From Duganella sp. 1411 (GTDB lineage Bacteria > Pseudomonadota > Gammaproteobacteria > Burkholderiales > Burkholderiaceae_D), in NCBI RefSeq assembly GCF_017833525.1, contig NZ_JAFICD010000002.1, positions 1,169,483-1,233,482 of the forward strand: a DNA stretch of 64,000 bases, read 5' to 3'. Positions 39,409 to 48,474 of the stretch are shown one piece after another. The notes under the pieces are model-generated. The model had not been told where the DNA came from. It saw only the letters and a program-made list of their open reading frames with translations, and made no database searches. The stretch's first letter is position 1. Every line of letters begins with the position of its first letter. Position numbers and translations under genes: made by a program.

Positions 39409-39879
39409 ATGAAACTACTGGTCTTCCACATCGGCGCCGACCGCTACGGCCTGCGCCTGCGCGACGTGGTGCGCGTGGTGCCGCTGCTCGAGCTCAAGCA
39501 CCTGCCGCTGGCGCCAGAAGCCGTGGCCGGCCTGATGGACTACCACGGCCGCGCGGTGCCGGTGATCGATTTGTGCCGCGCCAGCGGCCTGCCCAGCGGC
39601 GAGGATTTTTTCGACACGCGCATCATCGTGGTCGACTACCGCACGCCGGAGGGCGCCAGCCACGCGCTCGGCCTGCGCGCCGAGCGCGTGCTGGGAGTGC
39701 TGGAGGTGGACGCGGCGCAGCTGGCCGACAGCGGCGTGCGGGCCGCGCCCTTCCTCGGCCAGGTCGCCGGCGACGCCGACGGCATGCTGCAACTGGTCGA
39801 ACTGGAGCGGCTGCTGCCGGCGGCGCTGCGCGCCACGCTGTTCCAGACGGCCGACCAGGGCGGGGAGCGCGCGCCGTGA
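39409..39879 (+). CDS. wspB: CheW-like coupling protein WspB
   Basis: 156 residues, a single CheW domain (LLVFHIGADRYGLRLRDVVRVVP, GLMDYHGRAVPVIDL). It links the receptors to the WspE kinase. It overlaps the next gene by 4 nt (GTGA). The ribosome-binding site is poor, so translation may depend on the upstream gene. Confidence 0.88.
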   Translation: MKLLVFHIGADRYGLRLRDVVRVVPLLELKHLPLAPEAVAGLMDYHGRAVPVIDLCRASGLPSGEDFFDTRIIVVDYRTPEGASHALGLRAERVLGVLEVDAAQLADSGVRAAPFLGQVAGDADGMLQLVELERLLPAALRATLFQTADQGGERAP

Positions 39880-41120
39880 CGCCGGCCCAGGCCATGCTGC
39901 GCGCCGCGACGGGCTTGAGCCTGTCCCGGACGGTGGTCGAGCGCGCCATCCGGCACCGCATGGCGCGCACCGCGAGCCGCGATCCGGACGCCTACCTCGC
40001 GCGCATCACGCCGGAGGAACTGGAAGCGCTGGTGGAACTGGTGGTGGTGCCCGAGTCGTGGTTTTACCGCGATCCGCAAGCCTTCCAGGCGGCCGCCGAG
40101 TATATCGTCGCGCGCCTGGCCGCCGCCCCGGAGCGCGTCGCGCGCATCCTGTCGGTGCCGTGCGCCGGCGGCGAGGAGCCGTACACGATGGCGATGGTCC
40201 TGACAGAGGCCGGCATACCGCTCGACCGTTTTGTCATCGACGCCGTCGACATCAGCCAGGCGTGCATCGAGCGCGCCAAAATAGGCGTCTACGGCCGCAA
40301 CGCCTTCCGCAACCAGGACCTGGGGTTCCGCGAGCGCCATTTCACCACCAGCGGCGACGACGAGTTCCGCATCAACGACGAGCTGCGCACGCGGGTGCGC
40401 TTCAAACAAGCCAACCTGCTGGAGTCGGAGCTGGACGCGCGCTCCGGCTCCTACGACGTGATCTTCTGCCGCAACCTGCTGATCTACTTCGACAAACCCA
40501 CCACGGCGGCCGCCATCGCCAAGCTGGACCAGCTGCTGCGGCGCGACGGCCTGCTGTTCGTCGGCTACGCGGAAGTGCCGTCGCTATGCCAGAACGGCTT
40601 CGCGCCGCTGCCCTACCCGCTGGCGTTCGGCGTGACCAGGGAATCGGTGCCGGAACGCCGCCAGCAAGCCCGCCCGGCGGCGCCGGCCAGGCCGCCGGCG
40701 CCGCCGTTCGCGCCGCCCATCGCGCCGGCGCCGGCCGCGCCGCCACGGCGCGCCACGCCGCCGGCGCCGCCCCCGCCCGCGCGGACGTCGCCCTGGGCGC
40801 CCGCCACCGACCTGCTGGCCGAGGCGCGCCGCCTGGCCGACCTGGGTCAGCTCAGGGAAGCCGAGGGCAAGTGCCGCGACTATCTGGCGCTGGTGCCCGA
40901 TTCGGCCGACGCCTATTTCATCCTCGGGCTGCTCAACGAGCTGACCAAAAAGCTGCAGCTGGCCGAGGATTACTGGAAGCGCTGCATCTATCTGCAGCCG
41001 GACCACTACGAAGCGTTATGCCATCTGGCCCTGCTGGCCGAGACCAACAGCGACGTGGCCACCGCCACGGCGCTCAAGGCACGCGCCGCGCGCATCTACA
41101 AACGCCAGCAGGCATCATAA
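39876..41120 (+). CDS. wspC: CheR-type methyltransferase with TPR tail, WspC
   Basis: 414 residues from GTG 39876. The CheR catalytic domain (about 1-265: RDPQAF, SVPCAGGEEPYTMAM SAM site, CRNLLIYFDKPT) is followed by a 60-residue Pro/Ala linker and C-terminal TPRs (about 315-410). The TPR extension is characteristic of WspC, which methylates receptor glutamates. The GTG overlaps wspB's stop. Confidence 0.9.
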   Translation: MTPAQAMLRAATGLSLSRTVVERAIRHRMARTASRDPDAYLARITPEELEALVELVVVPESWFYRDPQAFQAAAEYIVARLAAAPERVARILSVPCAGGEEPYTMAMVLTEAGIPLDRFVIDAVDISQACIERAKIGVYGRNAFRNQDLGFRERHFTTSGDDEFRINDELRTRVRFKQANLLESELDARSGSYDVIFCRNLLIYFDKPTTAAAIAKLDQLLRRDGLLFVGYAEVPSLCQNGFAPLPYPLAFGVTRESVPERRQQARPAAPARPPAPPFAPPIAPAPAAPPRRATPPAPPPPARTSPWAPATDLLAEARRLADLGQLREAEGKCRDYLALVPDSADAYFILGLLNELTKKLQLAEDYWKRCIYLQPDHYEALCHLALLAETNSDVATATALKARAARIYKRQQAS

Positions 41121-41132
41121 GGGCGCCCCCAC

Positions 41133-41819
41133 ATGACGATCTCCATTCAACCCGTTCCCATCGCCGGCGTCGAAGACTGCTGGAACCGCATCGGCGTGGT
41201 CGGCGACCAGAGTTGCGAAAAGCTGGAGCGCCACGTCCACTGCCGCAATTGCGACGTCTACGCCGGCGCCGCGCAGCGCAACCTGCAGCGCCTGGTCGGC
41301 GACGACTACAAAAAGGACTGGGCCGAACACTTCCGCCAGGCCGCGACCGACACACAAACGCTGGACGCCTCGTGCCTGGTGTTCCGCATCGGCCGCGAAT
41401 GGCTGTCGCTGCCGACCAGATTGTTCGTCGCGGTGGCGCCGCAGGCCAGGCCGCACCGGCTGCCGCACCGCGCCACGGCGGGACTGATCGGCATCGTCAA
41501 CGTCGGCGGCACGCTGTACCCGTGCATGTCGCTGGCGGCGCTGCTGGGCGTCGACGACAGCGAGGGCGAGGCGGCCACCCACCGCCACACCTTCGCGCGC
41601 CTGTTGCTGATCCAGTGGGAGGGCCAGTCCTACGCGCTGCCGGTGGCCGACCTGCACGGCATCATGCGCTACGCCTCGGCCACGGTGCAGGCGCCGGCCG
41701 CCACCATCAACAAGGGCTTGAGCCGCTTCCTGTCGGGCGTGATATCGCATCAGGACATGCATATCGGGATGCTCGACGCGACCTTGATCGGCTACCAACT
41801 CGCGAGGACGCTGCGATGA
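41133..41819 (+). CDS. wspD: CheW-like protein WspD with N-terminal cysteine cluster
   Basis: 228 residues. The N-terminal segment carries Cys16, Cys28, Cys37 and Cys40 (CWNRIGVVGDQSC, HVHCRNCDVY), then a CheW domain (about 75-225). WspD is the second scaffold between receptor and WspE. The cysteine spacing looks like a metal site, though no metal is established. It overlaps wspE by 4 nt. Confidence 0.88.
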   Translation: MTISIQPVPIAGVEDCWNRIGVVGDQSCEKLERHVHCRNCDVYAGAAQRNLQRLVGDDYKKDWAEHFRQAATDTQTLDASCLVFRIGREWLSLPTRLFVAVAPQARPHRLPHRATAGLIGIVNVGGTLYPCMSLAALLGVDDSEGEAATHRHTFARLLLIQWEGQSYALPVADLHGIMRYASATVQAPAATINKGLSRFLSGVISHQDMHIGMLDATLIGYQLARTLR

Positions 41820-44125
41820 GCCAGGATAACAACGAAGACCTGAGCCAGTTCTCCATGATGGACCTGTTCCGCATGGAGGCGGACAGCCAGACCCAGATCC
41901 TGACCGACGGCTTGCTGGCCATGGAGCGCCTGAAGGACGACGCCGGCGCGGTCGAATCGATGATGCGCGCGGCCCACTCGATCAAGGGCGCGGCGGCCAT
42001 CGTCGGCCTGGAGGTGGTGGTGCAGCTGGCGCACCGCATGGAAGACGCCTTCGTCGCCGCCCAGCATGGCAAACTGGCGCTCACGCCCAACCGGGTGGAC
42101 GTGCTGCTGGCGGGCGTGGACCTGATACTGCAGCTGTCGCGCCTGCAGGACAGCGACCTTGACGCCTGGCTGGGCGCCAACGCCGCCCATGTCCAGCGTA
42201 CGCTCGACGCCATCACCACCATCGCCTTCCTGCCGGAACCCGTCGACCTGCGGGCCGAGGCCGGCCTGCCGCCGCCGGTGTCGGCGTCGTTCCCGCCGGC
42301 CGGGTTGCCGGTGGCGGCGCCCTCGCCCGCCATCTCCGCGCCGCCGGCGCCCGCGCGGGACGAGACGCCGGTGCCGCCGGCGCGCGCGCACGCGGCGCCC
42401 AAGGCCGCGCAAAACTTCGACCGGCTGCTGTCGCTGGCCAGCGAGTCGCGCATCAGCGCGCACCAGATGCACCCGTTCATCCAGAACATGCAGCGCTTCA
42501 AGCGCAACCAGAGCAGCCTGTTTTCCGTGATCGAGCAGCTGCACGAGGCGATCGCCAACAGCAGCGACGCCAAGCTGAAGGAACAATCGCTGCTGGCGCT
42601 GCAAAAGACCCATCCGCTCAAGCAGTTCGTGCTGGAGCACATCGCCGACATCGAAGCCTACGAGCGCCGCCTGCTGGCCGTCTCGCAAGGCATGGTCGAC
42701 GAGGTGCTGGCCATGCGCATGCGGCCCTTCCGCGACGGCGTGCAATCGTTCCCGCGCATGGTGCGCGACCTGGCGCGCAGCATGGGCAAGGACGTGCGGC
42801 TGCAGATCGTCGGCGAGGACACGCTGGTCGACCGCGACATCCTGGCCAGGATCGAAAGTCCGCTTAACCACATGCTGCGCAACGCCATCGACCACGGCAT
42901 GGACACGGCGGCGGCGCGCATCGCCGCCGGCAAGCCGGGCACCGGCACCATCGTACTGGAGGCCAAGCACCGCGCCGGCATGCTCAGTATCGAAATCAAC
43001 GACGACGGCCGCGGCGTCGACCTGGAAAAAATCCGCCGCCAGGTGATCGAACGGAAAATGGCCAGCGCCCAGATGGCCGCCTCGCTGTCGCCGGCGGAGC
43101 TGCTCGAATTCCTGTTCCTGCCGGCCTTCAGCCTGAAGGAAAGCACCACCGAGATTTCCGGACGCGGCGTGGGACTGGACATCGTGCACGAGACCATACG
43201 CTCGCAAAACGGCACGGTGCGCATCGAATCGGAGCTGGGCGTCGGCTTCCGCACCTGCATCACGCTGCCGCTGACCCAGTCCATCGTGCGCGCGCTGGTG
43301 GTCGACGTCAAGGGCGAGGCCTACGCCATGCCGATCGCGCAGGTCGAACGGGTCGTCATGGTCGCGCGCGGCGCCATCCACACGCTGGAAAACAAGCAGT
43401 TCTTCGACTTCGGCGGCGAGCATCTGGGCCTGGTGTCGGCCTCGCAGGTGCTCGAACTGGGCGACACCAACGCCGCCGGCGGCGAGCTGGCGGTGGTGGT
43501 GATCGGCACCGGCGCGCGCCGCTACGCGCTGGTGGTCGACGCCATCCGCGGCGAACAAAGCCTGGCGGTGCAAAGCATCGATCCGATCTTCGGCAAGATG
43601 CGCGACATCTCGGCCGCCGCCCTGCTCGACGACGGCGAGCCGGTGCTGATCCTGGACGTGCCGGACCTGCTGCTGTCGATCGACAAACTGCTGCACGAGG
43701 GCGGCCTGCATCAGCTGACCAAGTCCGACCACGCGGAACGGCGCAAGACCAAGCGCATCCTGGTGGTCGACGACTCGCTGACGGTGCGCGAAATGGAGCG
43801 CAAGCTGCTGCTCGGCAGGGGCTTCCAGGTCGATATCGCGATCGACGGCATCGACGGCTGGAACGTGGTGCGCAGCGGCGACTACGACCTGGTGATCACC
43901 GACGTCGACATGCCGCGCATGGACGGTATCGAGCTTGTCACGCTGATTAAAAAGGATATTCACCTCCACAAGCTGCCAGTCATGATAGTCTCTTACAAAG
44001 ACCGGCCCGAAGACCGGGCGCGCGGGCTTTCGGCCGGCGCCGACTACTACCTGACCAAGGGCAGCTTCCACGACGAGACGCTGCTGGACGCGGTCAGCGA
44101 CCTGATTGGAGACGCCAGCAGATGA
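41816..44125 (+). CDS. wspE: Hybrid CheA-type histidine kinase/response regulator WspE
   Basis: 769 residues: HPt domain with His54 (RAAHSIKGAA), a Pro/Ala linker, helical dimerisation region, HATPase (NHMLRNAIDHGMD, GRGVGLDIVHE), CheW-like regulatory domain, and a C-terminal receiver with Asp696 (LVITDVDMPRMDG). It autophosphorylates in response to the receptors and passes phosphate to WspR and WspF. ATGA overlaps both neighbours. Confidence 0.93.
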   Translation: MSQDNNEDLSQFSMMDLFRMEADSQTQILTDGLLAMERLKDDAGAVESMMRAAHSIKGAAAIVGLEVVVQLAHRMEDAFVAAQHGKLALTPNRVDVLLAGVDLILQLSRLQDSDLDAWLGANAAHVQRTLDAITTIAFLPEPVDLRAEAGLPPPVSASFPPAGLPVAAPSPAISAPPAPARDETPVPPARAHAAPKAAQNFDRLLSLASESRISAHQMHPFIQNMQRFKRNQSSLFSVIEQLHEAIANSSDAKLKEQSLLALQKTHPLKQFVLEHIADIEAYERRLLAVSQGMVDEVLAMRMRPFRDGVQSFPRMVRDLARSMGKDVRLQIVGEDTLVDRDILARIESPLNHMLRNAIDHGMDTAAARIAAGKPGTGTIVLEAKHRAGMLSIEINDDGRGVDLEKIRRQVIERKMASAQMAASLSPAELLEFLFLPAFSLKESTTEISGRGVGLDIVHETIRSQNGTVRIESELGVGFRTCITLPLTQSIVRALVVDVKGEAYAMPIAQVERVVMVARGAIHTLENKQFFDFGGEHLGLVSASQVLELGDTNAAGGELAVVVIGTGARRYALVVDAIRGEQSLAVQSIDPIFGKMRDISAAALLDDGEPVLILDVPDLLLSIDKLLHEGGLHQLTKSDHAERRKTKRILVVDDSLTVREMERKLLLGRGFQVDIAIDGIDGWNVVRSGDYDLVITDVDMPRMDGIELVTLIKKDIHLHKLPVMIVSYKDRPEDRARGLSAGADYYLTKGSFHDETLLDAVSDLIGDASR

Positions 44126-45162
44126 AGATCGCCATCGCCAACGATGTCGCCATGGCGGCCGAAGCGCTGCGGCGCGTGGTGGCCAGCACCGCCGAACACC
44201 AGGTGCTGTGGATCGCCCGCACCGGCGCCGAGGCGGTGCGCATGTGCGCCGACAACCGTCCCGACCTGATCCTGATGGACTTGAACATGCCCGAACTGGA
44301 TGGCGTCGAGGCGACCCGCCAGATCATGGAGCACAGCCCGTGCGCGATCCTGGTGGTCACCGGCCGGCCGCAGGACAACGTCAACCAGGTGTTCCGGGCG
44401 CTGGGCGCCGGCGCGCTGGACGTCACGGCCACGCCCGTGCTGCAGGGCCAGCCGGGCGGCGACGCCGAGCTGCTGGCCAAGATCCGCACCATGGACAAGC
44501 TGATACGCCACAGCGGCGGCAACCAGGCGATGGCGCCCCGCACGCCTGCCAGCGCCAGCGGCCACGGCGCCGACGCGCCGGGCATGGCGGCGCCGGTGAC
44601 GTCGCTGCTGGCGATCGGCGCCTCCACCGGCGGCCCGATGGCGGTGTCCAAGATGCTGGCCGGCTGGACGCCGCCGCGCGGCTGCGCCATCGTGGTGGTG
44701 CAGCACATCGACCAGCACTTCGCCGACAACTTCGCGCGCTGGCTCGGCGAACAGCTCGACATGCCGGTGCGCGCGGCCGAGGAAGGCGACGAGCTGGCCG
44801 CCGGCACCGTGCTGGTCGCCAAGAGCAACGATCACTTAACGCTGGATCAAAATTATCGCTTGCGGTACGATGCCAATCCCAAGGAATACGCCTACCGGCC
44901 GTCGGTCGACGTGTTTTTCCATTGCGTCGCCCAGCACTGGAAGGGCGAGGCGATCGGCGTGCTGCTGACCGGCATGGGCCGCGACGGCGCCGAGGGCCTG
45001 CTGGCGATGCGCCGCGCGGGCCACACCACGATCGCGCAGGACCAGGCCAGCAGCGCCGTCTACGGCATGCCGCGCGCGGCCGCCGAACTTGACGCGGCGC
45101 AGATGGTGCTGCCGTTGACCAAGATCGGCCCTGTATTACGCAGTATCCTGGGCAGCCGCTGA
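44122..45162 (+). CDS. wspF: CheB-type methylesterase WspF
   Basis: 346 residues. The receiver begins MKIAIANDVAMAAEALRR; the Asn-Asp pair instead of Asp-Asp is typical of WspF. Phosphoacceptor Asp53. The esterase triad is Ser168 (IGASTGG), His195 (VVQHIDQHF) and Asp288 (GMGRDGAEG). It removes receptor methyl groups and damps signalling; in Pseudomonas, its loss gives wrinkly, high c-di-GMP variants. Confidence 0.92.
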   Translation: MKIAIANDVAMAAEALRRVVASTAEHQVLWIARTGAEAVRMCADNRPDLILMDLNMPELDGVEATRQIMEHSPCAILVVTGRPQDNVNQVFRALGAGALDVTATPVLQGQPGGDAELLAKIRTMDKLIRHSGGNQAMAPRTPASASGHGADAPGMAAPVTSLLAIGASTGGPMAVSKMLAGWTPPRGCAIVVVQHIDQHFADNFARWLGEQLDMPVRAAEEGDELAAGTVLVAKSNDHLTLDQNYRLRYDANPKEYAYRPSVDVFFHCVAQHWKGEAIGVLLTGMGRDGAEGLLAMRRAGHTTIAQDQASSAVYGMPRAAAELDAAQMVLPLTKIGPVLRSILGSR

Positions 45163-45195
45163 GCGGCGCGCGGCCACCATTTAAAGAGAACACCG

Positions 45196-46236
45196 ATGTC
45201 CGAAGCACACGTATTCGCAGCAGATCAGGAAGCGGCGCTGACCACCTTCAAGGTCCGCGTGCTGCTGGTGGACGACCAGTTGATCATCGTCGAGGCGGTG
45301 CGCCGCATGCTCAGCGACCAGGCCGATATCGAATTCCATTACGTGACCGACGCTGCGCAGGCGCTGCAAACGGCGCTGCAGCTGCAGCCGACGGTGATCC
45401 TGCAGGACCTGGTGATGCCGGCCATCGACGGCTTCGGCTTGATCAAGATCTACCGCGACGAGGAATCGCTGCGCCATGTGCCGGTGATCGTGCTGTCGGC
45501 CAAGGAAGACCCGAAACTGAAGGCGCACAGCTTCGCCACCGGCGCCAACGACTACATGGTCAAGCTGCCCGACAAGCTCGAACTGCTGGCCCGCGTGCGC
45601 TATCACTCCGGCGCCCATATCAGCCGCCTGCAGCGCGACCAGGCGTTCCGCTTCCTGCGCGAGAGCCAGAAGAACCTGGCCGAAGCCAACATCGAACTGC
45701 AAAAACTGGCGGCCATCGACGGCCTGACCGGCATCGCCAACCGCCGCCGCTTCGACCAGACCATGCAGACCGAATGGCAGCGCGCGCAGCGCGACAAGAA
45801 GCCACTGACGCTGCTGTTGTGCGACGTCGATTTCTTCAAGCTGTATAACGACAGCTTCGGCCACCTGGCGGGCGATTTGTGCCTGAAGAAGGTGGCCGCC
45901 GTATTGACCGAACATTTGAAGCGCCCCGCCGATCTGGCGGCGCGTTACGGCGGCGAGGAATTCGCCATTATCCTGCCGGAGACACCACTGACCGGGGCAC
46001 TGATCGTGGCCGAGTCATGCCGCCGACACCTGGAACAGCTAGCCATCGAGAATCCCCAGGCCACCACCGACCGCTCCTCCGTGACGATGTCGATCGGCGT
46101 GGCCAGCGTGATCCCTTCGCCGTTGTCGCGCGTCGAGGATCTGATCGAACTGGCCGACCAGGCGCTGTACGCCGCAAAAAACGCAGGCCGCAACCGCGTC
46201 ATGTGCGCGGACGGCCCGCCTCCCGCAACACCCTAA
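45196..46236 (+). CDS. wspR: Response regulator diguanylate cyclase WspR
   Basis: 346 residues: receiver with Asp71 (TVILQDLVMPAIDG), a coiled linker and a GGDEF domain with intact active site GGEEF (252-256) and inhibitory-site RxxD (RPAD, 243-246). It makes c-di-GMP when phosphorylated by WspE and is likely feedback-inhibited by product. Positions match P. aeruginosa WspR closely. AAAGAGAAC precedes the ATG; it is 33 nt from wspF. Confidence 0.94.
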   Translation: MSEAHVFAADQEAALTTFKVRVLLVDDQLIIVEAVRRMLSDQADIEFHYVTDAAQALQTALQLQPTVILQDLVMPAIDGFGLIKIYRDEESLRHVPVIVLSAKEDPKLKAHSFATGANDYMVKLPDKLELLARVRYHSGAHISRLQRDQAFRFLRESQKNLAEANIELQKLAAIDGLTGIANRRRFDQTMQTEWQRAQRDKKPLTLLLCDVDFFKLYNDSFGHLAGDLCLKKVAAVLTEHLKRPADLAARYGGEEFAIILPETPLTGALIVAESCRRHLEQLAIENPQATTDRSSVTMSIGVASVIPSPLSRVEDLIELADQALYAAKNAGRNRVMCADGPPPATP

Positions 46237-46259
46237 GCCCAACAAGGAAAAACAGCAGC

Positions 46260-46574
46260 ATGAGTGCTCAATTTGATCAAGTCAGCGTCGTCAAGAAATC
46301 GAACATCTACTTCGACGGCAAATGCGTCTCGCACAACATCATCCTCGCCGACGGCAGCAAGAAGAGCGTCGGCGTCATCTTCCCGTCCAGCCTGACCTTC
46401 AACACCGGCGCGCCGGAGACGATGGAAATCACCGGCGGCGTGTGCAAGGTGCGCCTGGCCGGCGCCAGCGAATGGCAGACGTATGGCGCGGGTCAGGAAT
46501 TCAAAATCGGCGGCAATAGCCACTTCGATATCGAGACGCTGGAAACGGTCGATTACGTTTGCCATTTCGGTTAA
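46260..46574 (+). CDS. ppnP: Pyrimidine/purine nucleoside phosphorylase PpnP
   Basis: 104 residues, a single small cupin-type domain (NIYFDGKCVSHNI, LTFNTGAPETMEITGG, GQEFKIGGNSHFDIE). This family, formerly DUF1255/YaiE, phosphorolyses nucleosides. AAGGAAAA precedes ATG 46260. It may be read with wspR (23-nt gap), but a functional link is not obvious. Confidence 0.9.
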   Translation: MSAQFDQVSVVKKSNIYFDGKCVSHNIILADGSKKSVGVIFPSSLTFNTGAPETMEITGGVCKVRLAGASEWQTYGAGQEFKIGGNSHFDIETLETVDYVCHFG

Positions 46575-46580
46575 AAATTA

Positions 46581-46644
46581 ACCCCGCACGGCGACCCGTC
46601 GCGGGGTCGTACCCCCAGGGGTACGACCCCTCTATCCTGCGGGT
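46581..46644. repeat. Palindromic repeat, family 2, copy 4 (convergent intergene)
   Basis: Core GGGGTCGTACCCCCAGGGGTACGACCCC (46603-46630) with flanks ACCCCGCACGGCG and CCTGCGGGTT. It fills the space between convergent ppnP and murB and may terminate both. Confidence 0.75.
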
Positions 46645-47673
46645 TCAAACGAACACCGGCTCCGGCTCCAGCTCCACGCCGTAGCGCGCCAGCACATCGG
46701 CCTGGATCGCCCGCGCCAGCGCCACCACGTCGGCGCCGGTCGCGCCGCCGTTGTTGACCAGCACCAGCGCCTGTTTCGGATACACCCCGGCCGCGCCCAG
46801 ACTTTTACCCTTCCATCCGCACTGGTCGATCAGCCAGCCGGCCGCCAGCTTCTCCGTGCCGTCCGGCTGCAAGTGGTGCACCAGCGCCGGAAAGCGCTCC
46901 AGCAGCGCGGCGCATTGCGCGCCCGTCACCACCGGATTTTTAAAGAAGCTGCCGGCGTTGCCGATCACTGCCGGATCGGGCAGTTTGCGGCGGCGGATCG
47001 CCACCACCGTGTCGGCCACCTGCCGCGCGCTGGGCGAGGCGATGCCCTGCCCGGCCACCGCCTGCGCCAGTTCGGCGTAGCGCAAATTCGGCCGCCACTG
47101 CTTCGGCAGCGCGAACGTGACGTCGAGGATGATCAAATGGCGCCCGGCCTCGCGCTTGAAGACGCTGTCGCGATAGCCGAAGCGGCAGGCGCCGGCGTCC
47201 ATCGCGTACACCGTCGCGCTGCGCGGATCGAACACCGTCACGCTGTGGAACACGTCCTTGGTCTCCAGGCCATAGGCGCCGATGTTCTGGATCGGCGCCG
47301 CGCCGACGGTGCCCGGTATCAGCGCCAGGTTTTCCAGCCCGCCCATGCCCTGCTCCAAGGTCCACTGCACGAAGCCGTGCCAGTTCTCGCCGGCCGCCGC
47401 GCGCACGAAGTGGCTCTGCTCGTCGCCGCCGACCACCTGCCGGCCCTCAAGCGCGATGTGCAGCACCAGTCCGGGAAAATCCCCGGTCAGCAGCAGATTG
47501 CTGCCGCCGCCCAACACCAGCCGCGGCAAACCGGCCCACGCGGGATCGGCGAGCACACCGAGCAATTGCTCTGTTTTCGTCACGCGCAGATAAGCTTGCG
47601 CGGTGGCGGCGATGCCGAAGGTGTTGAGGGACTGCAGGGGAAACTGTTGCTGGATCAAGGACTGTGGATGCAT
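46645..47673 (-). CDS. murB: UDP-N-acetylenolpyruvoylglucosamine reductase MurB
   Basis: 342 residues. The FAD-binding domain has LVLGGGSNLLLTGDFPG and ALIPGTVGAAPIQNIGAYG, the substrate region has RFGYRDSVFK, and the catalytic Ser is in NAGSFFKNP. The length and C-terminal domain fit the type I enzyme. It reduces UDP-GlcNAc-enolpyruvate to UDP-MurNAc. No clear ribosome-binding site was seen. It is divergent from yajQ. Confidence 0.95.
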   Translation of the reverse strand: MHPQSLIQQQFPLQSLNTFGIAATAQAYLRVTKTEQLLGVLADPAWAGLPRLVLGGGSNLLLTGDFPGLVLHIALEGRQVVGGDEQSHFVRAAAGENWHGFVQWTLEQGMGGLENLALIPGTVGAAPIQNIGAYGLETKDVFHSVTVFDPRSATVYAMDAGACRFGYRDSVFKREAGRHLIILDVTFALPKQWRPNLRYAELAQAVAGQGIASPSARQVADTVVAIRRRKLPDPAVIGNAGSFFKNPVVTGAQCAALLERFPALVHHLQPDGTEKLAAGWLIDQCGWKGKSLGAAGVYPKQALVLVNNGGATGADVVALARAIQADVLARYGVELEPEPVFV

Positions 47674-47820
47674 GGAGGAAAAACCGATTAATTTAGTCGA
47701 TTATAGAGCGAAACAAGCAAAAAACCAGCGCCCATATGGGGGTGGGCGTGCCGTTGTCCGTTAAAATGTCGACTTTGATGGGGAGCGGTACGCCCCATGC
47801 CACACGAAAAGGAAATAGCC

Positions 47821-48306
47821 ATGCCGTCGTTTGATGTAGTGTCCGAAGCCGATATGATCGAAGTGAAGAATGCTGTCGAGCAATCTCAAAAGGAAATCGC
47901 CACCCGTTTCGATTTCAAGGGGACCGGCGCGTCCGTCGAGCACAAGGAAAACGAACTGACCGTTGTCGCCGATTCCGAGTTCCAGCTGCAACAGGTGCGC
48001 GACGTGCTCACCAATAAATTGTCCAAGCGCAAGGTCGACGTGCGCTTCCTCGAGGACGGCGACATCAAGAAGGTCGGCGGCGACAAGGTCAAGCAGGTCA
48101 TCAAGATCAAGAACGGCATCGAGGCCGACGCCGCCAAGAAGATCGTGCGCGTGATCAAGGACAGCAAGATGAAGGTGCAGGCCAGCATCCAGGGCGAGGC
48201 GGTGCGCGTGACCGGCGCCAAGCGCGACGACCTGCAGGCGGCCATGGCCATGCTGCGCAAGGACGTGCCCGACATGCCGCTCGAGTTCAACAACTTCCGC
48301 GACTGA
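47821..48306 (+). CDS. yajQ: YajQ-family c-di-GMP-binding protein
   Basis: 161 residues, two RNP-like domains (MPSFDVVSEADMIEVKNAVEQ, VGGDKVKQVIKIKNGIEADAAKKIVRVIKDSK). Family members bind c-di-GMP and act as transcriptional co-factors in Xanthomonas and Pseudomonas. AAAGGAAATAG lies before ATG 47821. With the Wsp operon 1.6 kb away, it is a possible downstream effector, by inference only. Confidence 0.93.
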   Translation: MPSFDVVSEADMIEVKNAVEQSQKEIATRFDFKGTGASVEHKENELTVVADSEFQLQQVRDVLTNKLSKRKVDVRFLEDGDIKKVGGDKVKQVIKIKNGIEADAAKKIVRVIKDSKMKVQASIQGEAVRVTGAKRDDLQAAMAMLRKDVPDMPLEFNNFRD

Positions 48307-48474
48307 TCCCGCCCGCGCGGCGTTGCCGCGCCGTCACAAGGCGGTAGCACACTTGGAGTAAAATTGGTTTGAACGATTTGCGCTCCATCGAATGTGCTAC
48401 CGCGCGACCCGCATATCACCGCATAGCGCCGGGCGCCACGCCCGGCAAACAACCTCGGTAGTCTAAGGATAGCA

